A DNA stretch of 57,981 nt from positions 1 through 57,981 of the forward strand of contig JAEWVC010000078.1 of assembly GCA_023459275.1 (NCBI GenBank), in the 5' to 3' direction. The notes beneath the pieces are model-generated. The model saw only the letters and a program-made list of their open reading frames with translations. It made no database searches and was not told the DNA's origin. The position numbers were made by a program, and so were the translations under genes. This stretch comes from Bacillota bacterium (GTDB taxonomy: Bacteria; Bacillota; Clostridia; Christensenellales; Aristaeellaceae). Shown in pieces: positions 15,918-24,850 of this stretch (within the stretch, counting starts at the first letter, position 1; every line of letters starts with the position of its first letter).

Positions 15918-18143
15918 ATGATCAAGCATTTGGGGGAAAGCCTTACGCCCTTTGAAACCCGCGGATACGCCCGCGTGCCCGAGATGCCCCTTGCGGGCGA
16001 GGCAGTTACCGTCACTTGCAGGGTAGACGGCGGCGTCCCCGCCCTTGCGCTGGAAGCGGAAGAACAAAGGATGATCCCGCCCGCCAGGGCCCTGGGGGAT
16101 GGGCGCTTTTCCTTTGATTTGGGCTGCTTTGAAACAGCTCAAACAGTGCGGTACCGCTTTTTTACCGGCAATGGATCCACGCCCTGGTTCTCCTTTGATG
16201 TGCTCACGGCCCGGGAGCTTGGTGCCCCCACCGCGTTGTATACCGATGGGCAGACCGTTCTGGCCGCTTTTCCCGGCGGCATTACCCTGTCCTTTGAGGG
16301 CGGAGCGTGTTTGCAGATCAGCTTGGCGCTTGGCACCGCTTCCGGCACGCCCTGTGAAAGCGCTGTTCTCCCGCTGCCGGAGGGCTTTTCCCTTGAAATT
16401 GTTAAGTTGAAAAAAATTTGGGAACTGAAACGGTTCAGCAAACCGGTATGCCGGGGCGACGGCCTCCTGCTGTATACCCGTGCGGACGGCTGCCCGGTCA
16501 AGGTTCAAACCCGCGTGCATATGCCCTGCAAGCACGTGCTGGGCACCGGAGAGCGCTTTGATGCGGTGAATCAAAAGGGCCGGGGCACCAACGGGCGGGT
16601 GGTGGAGAAATTCACCTGCCAGGGGGAACAAAGCTACCTGCCCGTCCCCTTCTTTCTTACCGAGCAGGGACTGGGCTGGTACCGGGAAAGCGATATTCCC
16701 GCCCGGATGCGCTTTGACGATATGCTGACCATCACCCAGGAAACGGAAGGGGATTTGCTGACCAGGGACATCCTCTTTTTCGGCGAGCCCGCCCAGGTGC
16801 TCCGTGCATTTATGGACAGGACCGGCACACCCGTTCTTCCCCCGGAGTGGAGCTTTGGGGTATGGATCAGCGCCAACGGCTGGAAGAATGACGCGGAGGT
16901 GGCGGCACAGCTGGCCGCCCTCAAGAAGTACGATTACCCCGCCTCCGTCATGGTGCTGGAAGCCTGGAGCGACGAGCGGACCTTTGCCCAATGGAACGGG
17001 GACGGAGGCTGGAAGGACCCGGCGGCATTGGTGGCCCGCCTGCGCAGGGAGGGGCTGCACCTGGTGCTCTGGCAGATTCCCGTGGTCAAGTATGAGTGGG
17101 GCGGCGATCCGGGCGAAACCCTGAAAAACGACGTTCGGGAAGCCATTGCCAAAGGGTACGTGGTCAAAAGCGCGGACGGCAGCCCCTATAGGATCACGGA
17201 CAACTGGTTTCACCACAGCCTGCTTTTGGATTTTACCAACCCGGAGGCGGTACGGTGGTGGTTTTCAAAGCGCAAGCACCTGCTGGACATGGGCGTGGAG
17301 GGGTTCAAAACCGACGGGGGCGAGTTTTTGTACGAAAAAGGCGCCCGGCTGTACAGCGGCCTTTCGGGGCTTCGGGCCCACAACCTGTACCCCGCCCAGT
17401 ACATCGGCGCCTATCATGACTTTTTCAAAGAAAACGGCGTGGAAGGCATCACCTTCAGCCGCGCGGGCTACGCGGGTGCCCAGACCCAGCCCATTCACTG
17501 GGCAGGGGACCAGCTCAGCACCTGGGAGGAGTTTCAAAGCCAGCTTACTGCCGGCATTTCGGCGGGTCTTTCCGGTGTTTTATTATGGGGCTTTGATATC
17601 GGCGGCTTTGCGGGAGAGCTGCCAAGCGCGGAGCTCTACCTTCGGGCCACAGCCATGGGCTGCTTCAGCCCTGTGATGCAGTGGCACGCCGAACCCCGCA
17701 GCGGCCAATTTTACGGCACCTATGCAAGGGACTTCAACAACGACCGCAGCCCCTGGAACCTGAGCGAAAAGCTTGGGGACAGCCGCGTCCTGACCATCGG
17801 CTGCCAATACGCCAGGCTGCGCGCACAGTTGCGCCCCTACCTATGGGAAGAGGCAAAGCATTGCGTGGCGGCCCGCCGCCCCATGATGGCGCACCTTTGC
17901 CTGGACTTCCCCCAAGACCCGCGCGCCTTTGCGGAAACGGAAGCCTATATGCTGGGCCGGCGCTACCTGGTTGCTCCCATCGTGCGGGAGGGGCAGGCAG
18001 GCCGCACCGTTTACCTGCCCCGAGGGCGTTGGCGCCATTTCTTTACGGGGGAATGGGTTGCGGGCGGCCGCGAGATACAGGTGGACTGCCCGCTTGAGCA
18101 GATTCCCGTGTTTGAAAGGGGGAGCGGCCTTGACGAAGGTTAA
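15918..18143 (+). CDS. GH31 alpha-glucosidase/alpha-xylosidase
   Basis: A 741-residue glycoside hydrolase family 31 enzyme, probably cytoplasmic (no signal peptide). An N-terminal beta-sandwich (to about residue 290) precedes the barrel. The nucleophile is Asp466 in GFKTDGGEF and the acid/base is Asp531 in HWAGDQLSTW. VLLWGFDIGGF and the C-terminal beta-sheet YLVAPIVREGQAGRTVYLP are standard. ATG 15918 follows AAGGAG by 11 bases and is chosen over in-frame codons inside the LacI gene. GH31 acts on alpha-glucosides, alpha-xylosides and some other alpha-linkages; the GH65 neighbour favours an alpha-gluco-oligosaccharide. The stop overlaps the next start by 14 bases. Confidence 0.93.
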   Translation: MIKHLGESLTPFETRGYARVPEMPLAGEAVTVTCRVDGGVPALALEAEEQRMIPPARALGDGRFSFDLGCFETAQTVRYRFFTGNGSTPWFSFDVLTARELGAPTALYTDGQTVLAAFPGGITLSFEGGACLQISLALGTASGTPCESAVLPLPEGFSLEIVKLKKIWELKRFSKPVCRGDGLLLYTRADGCPVKVQTRVHMPCKHVLGTGERFDAVNQKGRGTNGRVVEKFTCQGEQSYLPVPFFLTEQGLGWYRESDIPARMRFDDMLTITQETEGDLLTRDILFFGEPAQVLRAFMDRTGTPVLPPEWSFGVWISANGWKNDAEVAAQLAALKKYDYPASVMVLEAWSDERTFAQWNGDGGWKDPAALVARLRREGLHLVLWQIPVVKYEWGGDPGETLKNDVREAIAKGYVVKSADGSPYRITDNWFHHSLLLDFTNPEAVRWWFSKRKHLLDMGVEGFKTDGGEFLYEKGARLYSGLSGLRAHNLYPAQYIGAYHDFFKENGVEGITFSRAGYAGAQTQPIHWAGDQLSTWEEFQSQLTAGISAGLSGVLLWGFDIGGFAGELPSAELYLRATAMGCFSPVMQWHAEPRSGQFYGTYARDFNNDRSPWNLSEKLGDSRVLTIGCQYARLRAQLRPYLWEEAKHCVAARRPMMAHLCLDFPQDPRAFAETEAYMLGRRYLVAPIVREGQAGRTVYLPRGRWRHFFTGEWVAGGREIQVDCPLEQIPVFERGSGLDEG

Positions 18144-20193
18144 CATTTCCCCCTGGGTCATCAGCCGGGAATCTGAAACGGACGCCTTCAGCCAGAGCGT
18201 TTTCTGTCTGGGCAACGGGTATCTGGGGGTGCGGGGTTTCGGCGGCTGGGAAACGAAGACAAACCCGCAGGAGCACGGGATCTTCCGGGCCGGGCTGTTT
18301 GACTTTATCAAGCCGGGGATCACCGATATGGTGCAGCTTCCCGATGTTCTAACGCTTTGTCCGGCTGGGGAACTGCCCGGCATAGCCCGGCAATCGCTGG
18401 ATATGCGCAAGGGCGTTTTGGCCCAGGCCTGGGAACGGGAAGACGCGGCCTTTGTATGGGAGCGGGCCGTGAGCATGGCGGACAGCCAGCTTATTTTGCA
18501 AAGGCTTACCCTTACCGCCAAAAGGGCTGGGATGTTCACCATAACATCGGCGGCGGATGCCGATGTCTGCAACCTGCCCGTGCATGACGACCAGGCCGTG
18601 ACGGCCACGGAGCTTGTGCGGCTGCTTGCCCCGGAGCGGCTTGACGGCGGTTCCCTGCATATGTGCACGGTGCCCGGCGGGCATGCGCTCCGCCTGTCCT
18701 GGTCGCTTTCCAGCAGCCGTCCCACCGTCTCCGAATTTACCGCGGAGGGCAGCCGGGTGCGGACTTCCCTCACCCTCTCCCTTGCGGCGGGAGAAAAATG
18801 GGTTGTGGAAAAGCAGGTCCGCGTGTGCATCAAGGGCGAAGCCCCGAATCCTGATGCACAGGACCCCTGGGGCGATCACCAAAGCGCCATGGCCTCCCTG
18901 TGGGAAGACTGCGATATTGAGCTGGATGCCGAAGAGGCCTTGCAAGGCGCGGTGCGGTATAACATTTTTCAATTGCTGTGCAACAACGCGGCGCGGGACC
19001 GCACGGTATCCATCGGCGCGCGGGGCCTGACCCACGGGCGCTACAAGGGCAACACCTTCTGGGATACCGATATTTTCTTGTTGCCCTTCTACCTGTATAC
19101 CAGGCCCCATGCGGCCAGAAACCTGCTTTTATACCGTGCGGACCGGCTTCATGACGCCAGGGAGCTTGCAAGAAGGCAAAATTTGCAGGGAGCCCGGTTT
19201 CCCTGGATGTGCGCCGATACCGGCCGTGAGCAGTGTGAAAGCTGGGACATCGGGCTTTGCGAGATCCATATCACAGGCGATGTGGCCTACGCCATGCAGC
19301 GATATGTGGAGGTCACCGGGGATGAAAGCTTCCTGCGGGAGCACGCGGCGCCGGTCTGGCGCGAGACAGCCCGGTACTGGCTCAGCCGCCTGACCTTCGA
19401 AAAGGACAGGAATCAATACAGTTCCTTTTTCGTCAAGGGGCCTGATGAGTATTGCGGCGCGGCGGTGAACAATACTTATACCAACTACCTGGCGCGCAAC
19501 AACATCCGCCTGGCGCTGGCCTTCGGCGGCCTTCAAGGGGAGGAGCGGGAAAGGGCGGAGCATGCAAACGCCCATATCGCCCTGCTGTACGACGAAAAAC
19601 GCGGCCTTTACCTGCAGGATGAGTTGTTGGAGCGTCTGGAGGAGGCTCCCTTCCTCAAGCGGGGCGACGAGCCGGCCTACAAGGAAATCTGCTATGACAG
19701 GATGCAGCGCTACCGCGTGCTCAAACAGGCGGACCTGGTGCTTTTGATGACGCTTTTCCCCCGGGATTTTACTGCGGAGCAAAAGCGGGCTGTCTTTGAG
19801 TATTATGAGCCCATCACCCTGCATGACTCCACCCTGAGCTTTGGCGTGCACGCCCAACTGGCACTGGAGCTTGGGCTCTGGGACAAGGCGGAAATGTACC
19901 TGCAAAAGGGCGTCTTTCTGGATCTATACGATATTATGGGCAACACGGGCAGGGAAGGCATCCACATGGCTGCCCTGGGTGCGGCCTGGCAGGCGCTGGC
20001 CTTCGGCGCGGCAGGCATTGCCGTGGATGAAAACGGCGCCGTGACGGCGCGGCCACGGCTGCCCAATGGCATCCGTGCCATGCGGCTGAAAGTTTTTGCC
20101 CGCGGCAGGCAGTATCAGGTATCGGTTCACGCCTCGGGGGAAGCCGAGGTCCGTCCTATTTTCCAAGAGGGAGGTGGTCCTAATGTATCTTAG
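18130..20193 (+). CDS. GH65 disaccharide phosphorylase
   Basis: A 687-residue GH65 enzyme that phosphorolyses an alpha-linked glucosyl disaccharide (maltose, kojibiose, nigerose or trehalose type) to beta-glucose 1-phosphate. The general acid is Glu440 in the family motif GPDEY. TFWDTDIFLLPFYL and NNTYTNYLARNNI are other GH65 blocks, and the phosphate-side region HDSTLSFGVHAQLALELG is typical. Start TTG (18130) follows AGGGGGAG by 6 bases and replaces any start inside GH31. It is shorter than the usual 750-780 residues, mainly at the N-terminus. No beta-phosphoglucomutase gene is nearby. It overlaps the permease start. Confidence 0.9.
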   Translation: MTKVNISPWVISRESETDAFSQSVFCLGNGYLGVRGFGGWETKTNPQEHGIFRAGLFDFIKPGITDMVQLPDVLTLCPAGELPGIARQSLDMRKGVLAQAWEREDAAFVWERAVSMADSQLILQRLTLTAKRAGMFTITSAADADVCNLPVHDDQAVTATELVRLLAPERLDGGSLHMCTVPGGHALRLSWSLSSSRPTVSEFTAEGSRVRTSLTLSLAAGEKWVVEKQVRVCIKGEAPNPDAQDPWGDHQSAMASLWEDCDIELDAEEALQGAVRYNIFQLLCNNAARDRTVSIGARGLTHGRYKGNTFWDTDIFLLPFYLYTRPHAARNLLLYRADRLHDARELARRQNLQGARFPWMCADTGREQCESWDIGLCEIHITGDVAYAMQRYVEVTGDESFLREHAAPVWRETARYWLSRLTFEKDRNQYSSFFVKGPDEYCGAAVNNTYTNYLARNNIRLALAFGGLQGEERERAEHANAHIALLYDEKRGLYLQDELLERLEEAPFLKRGDEPAYKEICYDRMQRYRVLKQADLVLLMTLFPRDFTAEQKRAVFEYYEPITLHDSTLSFGVHAQLALELGLWDKAEMYLQKGVFLDLYDIMGNTGREGIHMAALGAAWQALAFGAAGIAVDENGAVTARPRLPNGIRAMRLKVFARGRQYQVSVHASGEAEVRPIFQEGGGPNVS

Positions 20194-21076
20194 CAACCGG
20201 CGGGAAAAGCGGATGACGGTCGCGCTCTTTCTGACGCCGTCGCTCATGGGGCTTGCGGTGTTCTGCCTGATCCCCATGCTGGCCTCCATCGCCTACAGCC
20301 TGCTGGATTACGACCTGCTCAAGCCCATGGAAAGCATCCAGTTCGTGGGGCTGAAAAACTTTATCCGGGTATTGACAGGCAAGGAGCTGTACGACACGGG
20401 GCTGCACACCATGACCTATGTGGTGCTGTACGTGCCGCTGGTACTTGTGGTGTCGCTGTTCCAGGCGCTGCTGCTCAACCGCGATTTCCGGGGCAAATCC
20501 TTTTACCGCATCATTTTCTACACGCCGGTCATCACCTCCTGGGTCGCGGCGGCGGCCGTGTGGAAATGGCTGCTCAACGGCCAGTACGGCGCGTTCAACC
20601 AACTGTTGGGGTTTGTTGGCATCGACGGGCCGAGCTGGCTCAACGACAGGAACTGGGCCATGCCGGGCATCGTCATCGCCGCGGTGTGGAAGGATTGCGG
20701 GTACTTCGCCCTCATTTTGCTGGCGGCGCTCAAGGCCATCGACAAGACCTACTACGAGGCGGCGGATATCGACGGCGCGGGATTCTGGCGCAAGCTGTTC
20801 TCCATCACGCTGCCGCTGATTTCCCCCACGATGTTCCTGCTGATCGTCATGCTCATCATCGGATCGCTGCAGGTGTTTGATTCGGTATTCATCATGACCG
20901 GCGGCGGTCCCGCGGGCGCCACCACCATTTTTATGGAACGCATTTACCGCTATGCCTTCAAGATGTACAAAATGGGGATGGCCTCGGCCTTTTCATGGGT
21001 CATGTTCGTGCTGATTCTTCTGTTTACACTGGTGCAATTCTGGCTGCAAAAGAGGTGGGTCAACTATGACACGTGA
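20183..21076 (+). CDS. Sugar ABC permease, MalF/UgpA type
   Basis: A 297-residue inner-membrane permease of the binding-protein-dependent transport family 1. Six hydrophobic segments are seen, starting at TVALFLTPSLMGLAVFCLIPML. The cytoplasmic EAA loop reads YYEAADIDGAGFWRKLFSITLPLISP. AGAGGGAGGTGG precedes the ATG by 5 bases; the gene overlaps the GH65 stop. It pairs with the MalG-type permease and the binding protein that follow. No dedicated ATPase is in the operon, so a shared MsmK/MalK-like ATPase elsewhere probably powers it. Confidence 0.92.
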   Translation: MYLSNRREKRMTVALFLTPSLMGLAVFCLIPMLASIAYSLLDYDLLKPMESIQFVGLKNFIRVLTGKELYDTGLHTMTYVVLYVPLVLVVSLFQALLLNRDFRGKSFYRIIFYTPVITSWVAAAAVWKWLLNGQYGAFNQLLGFVGIDGPSWLNDRNWAMPGIVIAAVWKDCGYFALILLAALKAIDKTYYEAADIDGAGFWRKLFSITLPLISPTMFLLIVMLIIGSLQVFDSVFIMTGGGPAGATTIFMERIYRYAFKMYKMGMASAFSWVMFVLILLFTLVQFWLQKRWVNYDT

Positions 21077-21944
21077 GCCGGCTTATTCCGCCCCCGCCCT
21101 TTCGCGGCGTCCCCTCCCCTGGCGCGCAACCTTAAGCAGGCTGCTCTTCTATCTGGCCATTACCCTGCTGGCCGCCTTTGTGATCATGCCCTTTCTGTGG
21201 ATGATCTCCACCTCCTTCAAGAGCCAGGAGGGGATCAAGACGGTGCCTATCCGGTGGATCCCCCAGCATCCCACGGTGGAAGGGTATCAGCGCGTTTTTT
21301 CCATGACCAACTTTTCCTTTCCCCGGGCCGTATTCAACAGCTTCTTCCTCTCCGTTATGAGTACGGCGGTAAGCGTGCTTTCGGCGGCCATGGCGGCGTT
21401 CATCTTCGCGAAGGTCCCCTTCAGGGGGCGCGAGCGCATCTTTGGGCTGTTCCTGGCGACCATGATGATCCCCGGAACCGTGACCATGGTGCCCAACTAT
21501 ATCATCCTGAAAATCTTTGGGCTGCTGGATACCTTCACGGGCCTCATCCTGCCCTCCATCTTCAGCGCCTTCGGCGTGTTCATGCTCCGCCAGAGCATGA
21601 TGGGGCTGAACGATGCGTATCTGGAATCCGCGGTGATCGACGGCGCGCCGCTTTACAAGATCTTCTACAAAATCGTCCTCCCCATGGTCAAGCCCACGGT
21701 GGCCACGCTGATCCTGCTCAATTTCATGGGGCAGTGGAACAGCTACCTCTGGCCGCTGATCGTGCTGCAAAGCCCTAACAAGCAAACGCTTCAGGTGGTG
21801 CTGGGCACCATGGCCAGCATGTATGGCGGCAATGAGCACATACAAATGGCGGGCGCCGTGCTTTCCGTGGTGCCCATCCTGATCGTCTACATGTTCTGCC
21901 AGAAGTATGTGGACCGCGGCATTGCCATCGGCGGTCTTAAATAA
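21066..21944 (+). CDS. Sugar ABC permease, MalG/UgpE type
   Basis: A 292-residue partner permease with six predicted membrane spans. The EAA loop is YLESAVIDGAPLYKIFYKIVLPMVKP and the C-terminal tail is KYVDRGIAIGGLK, both typical of MalG-like proteins. The start overlaps the MalF-type stop by 11 bases, implying translational coupling. It works with the preceding permease and the binding protein at 22002 in oligosaccharide import. Confidence 0.92.
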   Translation: MTREPAYSAPALSRRPLPWRATLSRLLFYLAITLLAAFVIMPFLWMISTSFKSQEGIKTVPIRWIPQHPTVEGYQRVFSMTNFSFPRAVFNSFFLSVMSTAVSVLSAAMAAFIFAKVPFRGRERIFGLFLATMMIPGTVTMVPNYIILKIFGLLDTFTGLILPSIFSAFGVFMLRQSMMGLNDAYLESAVIDGAPLYKIFYKIVLPMVKPTVATLILLNFMGQWNSYLWPLIVLQSPNKQTLQVVLGTMASMYGGNEHIQMAGAVLSVVPILIVYMFCQKYVDRGIAIGGLK

Positions 21945-22001
21945 CGATTTGTTTGGCGGGCGTACCGCCTGACAGATAAATATGAAACGGAGGAAAAAAC
22001 C

Positions 22002-23261
22002 ATGAAGAAGCTCCTGTCCCTGTTTGCTGTGCTGGCGCTGCTGGTGGGGATGGCCCCGCTGGCATCCGCCGCGGAACCCATCACCATCACCTATGCCAAC
22101 TTCTCCGCGGGGGAAGCGCAGGAAGAAACCCTGAAGCAGATGATCGCCATCTTCGAAGCGAAGAACCCCGACATCAAGGTGGAATCCCGTGCCGTGGGTT
22201 ACGGGGAGCATTTTACCCAGTTGGCGACCCAGATCGCCGCGAACAACGCCCCCGACTGCTTTGAACTGAACATGGAAAACTTCCTGGCTTTCGTGGTTCG
22301 CGGCGCCGTGCAGGACGTGAGCGACTTGTTTGCTGCGACCGGGGCCGATAAGAGCGCCTACAGCGAAGGCGTGCTCAGCGCCTGCAGCATGGACGGCAGG
22401 CTGTACGCCGTTCCCATGAGCTATTCCACCACCGTGGAAGTCTACAACAAAACCCTCTTTGACAAAGCCGGTATCGCCTATCCCAACGATGACTGGACCG
22501 TGGAGGACGAATTGAAGGCTGCCGAAGCGATCCAGGCGCTGGGGATCGAGGATACCTACGGCATGTTCCAGGAGATCCAGTACTGGGAGTTCTACAAAAC
22601 CATCAAGGCCTTCGGCGGCGGCATGCTGAGCGAGGATGGAAAAACCTTCACCCTCAACAGCCCCGAAAACGTGGAGGCCCTGCAATACATGGTGGACCGC
22701 GTACGCAAGTACCACGTGATGCCCTCCCAGGAGCAGCTGGCCGGCCGCGGCAACATGGACCTGTTCATCGAAGGAAAGCTGGGCATGCTCCGCTGCGGCA
22801 TCTGGGGCTTCTCCGATATCGCCAAGCGGGCCACGGGCTTTGACTGGGATATCTGCGTGGAACCCGGCGCCAAGCAAAAGGCCACGTTCTTCTTTGCCAA
22901 CGTGGGCTGCATCTCCCGCAATGCCGACCCCGCCAGGCAGGAAGCCGCTTTCCGTTTCCTGAACGCCATGGGTTCCGATCCCGATATCGTGAAGCTGCGC
23001 CTTGCCAGCCAATGGGAGCTGCCCGTTGTGGCCGATGAAGCGCTAATGGCAGAATACCTCAAGGTAACCCCGCCCAACAACAAGGCCGCTGTGCTCAAGT
23101 CCATGGATTACGCCATCACTCCGCCCGCGCTGGAGGAGTTCAGCTATGCCGTGGAGATCCTCAACCCCTTGCTGACCGGCCTGGAATCCACCGACCTTAC
23201 CGCTCAGGAGCTTTTGGACCAGGCCCAGAGCGAGCTGGAAAGCGCCATCGAATTGAAGTAA
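22002..23261 (+). CDS. Extracellular sugar-binding protein, family 1
   Basis: A 419-residue SBP_bac_1-type binding protein for the MalFG-type importer. The signal peptide is about 24 residues (KKLLSLFAVLALLVGMAPLASA), with an ASA-type signal peptidase I site and no lipobox Cys. The mature protein begins ITITYANFSAGEAQEETLKQMIAIFEAKNPDIKVE, a classic opening, followed by YAVPMSYSTTVEVYNKTLFDKAGI. GGAGG lies 8 bases before the ATG. Last gene of regulon 2. The ligand is most likely an alpha-gluco-oligosaccharide, inferred from GH31 and GH65. Confidence 0.93.
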   Translation: MKKLLSLFAVLALLVGMAPLASAAEPITITYANFSAGEAQEETLKQMIAIFEAKNPDIKVESRAVGYGEHFTQLATQIAANNAPDCFELNMENFLAFVVRGAVQDVSDLFAATGADKSAYSEGVLSACSMDGRLYAVPMSYSTTVEVYNKTLFDKAGIAYPNDDWTVEDELKAAEAIQALGIEDTYGMFQEIQYWEFYKTIKAFGGGMLSEDGKTFTLNSPENVEALQYMVDRVRKYHVMPSQEQLAGRGNMDLFIEGKLGMLRCGIWGFSDIAKRATGFDWDICVEPGAKQKATFFFANVGCISRNADPARQEAAFRFLNAMGSDPDIVKLRLASQWELPVVADEALMAEYLKVTPPNNKAAVLKSMDYAITPPALEEFSYAVEILNPLLTGLESTDLTAQELLDQAQSELESAIELK

Positions 23262-23527
23262 TCCCTGCGTCCTGCCCCGTGGTTTATCCCAGGCCGGCGT
23301 CAAAATAGGCACTATTTTGACGCCGGCCCAGAGAAAGTGAAATTTCACTTTCTCTGGATCGCACTTTTCACCTGCGGCCTCTGGCCGCGGGTGGTGAAAA
23401 GTGTAAGGAATGCTTGCTTCGCAAGCGCCCCGCGCGCCCGGCAAAGCCGGGCGACACGATTTCAATTGAAGGGGCTCCACCCCTTCAATGCATCCCCGAA
23501 AATTGGCCTTACTTTTTTGATGGTCTA
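23262..23527. repeat. Non-coding block made of consecutive hairpins
   Basis: No gene fits here. In order: a 17-bp stem (23292-23308 with 23312-23328), a 30-base perfect palindrome (23328-23357, centre GTGAAATTTCAC), CACTTTTCACC/GGTGAAAAGTG (23362-23403) with an inner CGGCC/GGCCG, GCTTGC/GCAAGC (23412-23426), CGCCCGGC/GCCGGGCG (23435-23453) and TTGAAGGGG/CCCCTTCAA (23466-23488). This density suggests palindromic intergenic repeats or a structured RNA. Confidence 0.65.
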
Positions 23528-23568
23528 AGCCGCCATCCGGTTTGTTGAAAACCGAATGGCGGCTGTTT
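23528..23568 (+). terminator. Terminator between convergent operons
   Basis: Arms 23528-23543 and 23549-23564 pair over 16 bp with one mismatch, followed by GTTTT. It closes the plus-strand regulon 2 operon and lies 58 bases past the minus-strand ManD-type gene. Confidence 0.65.
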
Positions 23569-23625
23569 TGTATTGCGCGGACGGCCCCGCTCATAGGAAA
23601 GCGGATTCCCCGCAGCGCCAGCTCT

Positions 23626-24840
23626 TTATGGCCTCCCCAAGGTTCCGTCCGGGCGGCGGCAGTTGGTCCACGCGGGCAGCGAAGGATCGCAGGGGAATTT
23701 TTCGGCAAGCTTTTCATCAATATCGATGCCCAAGCCGGGCTTGTCATTGGGATATACATACCCGCCCCGCTGTTCCGGGGCGCCCGGGAACACATCCAGG
23801 CTGGCCTGGCTGAACCCTGACCACTCCTGAATGCCAAAGTTCCAGCTGGAGACATCCAGGTGGATGTTGGCGGCATGCCCCACGGGCGACACGTCTCCCG
23901 GCCCGTGCCAGGCGGTGCGAACGCTGAAGGCCTCGCAGAAGGCGGCCAGCTTGCGGGCGGGGGTGATGCCGCCTATTTGGCTGATATGGCAGCGGATGTA
24001 GTCGATGAGCTTGTTGGCAATCAGCGGCGTCCACTCCCTGGGGTTCACGAAGAGTTCCCCCATGGCGATGGGCGTATGGGTCTGCCTGCGCATAACTTCA
24101 AACCACTCGCCCTGTTCCGGGGCCAGGGAATCCTCGTAGAAGAACAGGCGGTACGGCTCCAGCTCCTTGGCCAGGCGGACGGATTCCATGGGCTCCAGAT
24201 GCTCGTGGACGTCGTGGCAGAACTCCACGCCAAAGCCAAAGCGGCCGCGCATGTAGTCAAACAGCTTGGTAACGGAAAGCTGGTACTGCAGCGGGTCGTA
24301 ATACGCCCCGGCGCAAGCCCCCTCGGGACGAAGGCCGGAAAGGGGCTGGATGCCTCCGGCGTTTCCGCCGTAGCCGCCGTGCTGGAGGCGTATCACCTGC
24401 ACGCCCTTTTCCATAAAGGCCTGCACCCGGTCGCCCACTTCTTCCAGCGTTTTCCCGTCGGCATGGCGGTATACCCTTGCGCCTTCCCGCACCTTGCCGC
24501 CAAACAGCTCATACAGGGGCAGCCCCGCCTGTTTGCCCTTGATGTCCCACAAAGCCATGTCCACGCCGGACAGCGCGGCGTTTTGGATGGGGCCGTTGCG
24601 CCAATAGGGGTATACCATCACCATCTGCCAGATGTCCTCAATGCGGGAGGCATCCCTCCCCACCAAGAGCGGCTTCATATAATGTTCAATTTCATACGCC
24701 ACCGTCAAAAAACGCTGGGTGAAGGTGGCGCAGCCCAGACCGTACAGCCCAGGCTCGCTGGTGTCCACACGCACAACCACCAGGGGAATGTTCTGCGGGG
24801 CCGTCAAAATCGGCCGGATATCGGTAATCGTCAGCGCCAT
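23626..24840 (-). CDS. ManD-type dehydratase (enolase superfamily)
   Basis: A 404-residue member of the mandelate-racemase branch of the enolase superfamily, closest to D-mannonate/D-gluconate dehydratases (ManD). It uses Mg2+ to remove water from an aldonate, giving 2-keto-3-deoxygluconate. The catalytic set known from ManD is found at the same numbering: Asp210 and His212 in EFCHDVHEHL, Glu236 in FYEDSLAPEQ, Glu262 in GELFVNP and His312 in AWHGPGDVSPVG. The start ATG at 24840 follows GAGGTGG; an upstream in-frame start lies in the SDR gene end. It is the last gene of GH3-SDR-ManD. High- and low-activity ManD cannot be told apart by eye. Confidence 0.88.
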   Translation of the reverse strand: MALTITDIRPILTAPQNIPLVVVRVDTSEPGLYGLGCATFTQRFLTVAYEIEHYMKPLLVGRDASRIEDIWQMVMVYPYWRNGPIQNAALSGVDMALWDIKGKQAGLPLYELFGGKVREGARVYRHADGKTLEEVGDRVQAFMEKGVQVIRLQHGGYGGNAGGIQPLSGLRPEGACAGAYYDPLQYQLSVTKLFDYMRGRFGFGVEFCHDVHEHLEPMESVRLAKELEPYRLFFYEDSLAPEQGEWFEVMRRQTHTPIAMGELFVNPREWTPLIANKLIDYIRCHISQIGGITPARKLAAFCEAFSVRTAWHGPGDVSPVGHAANIHLDVSSWNFGIQEWSGFSQASLDVFPGAPEQRGGYVYPNDKPGLGIDIDEKLAEKFPCDPSLPAWTNCRRPDGTLGRP

Positions 24841-24850
24841 AGGTTCCACC

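Noticed and set aside
21132..23012. Minus-strand open frame of about 600 codons opposite the MalG-type permease and binding protein
   Set aside because: Low-complexity His/Gly-rich product with no ribosome site; explained by the codon bias of the real genes.
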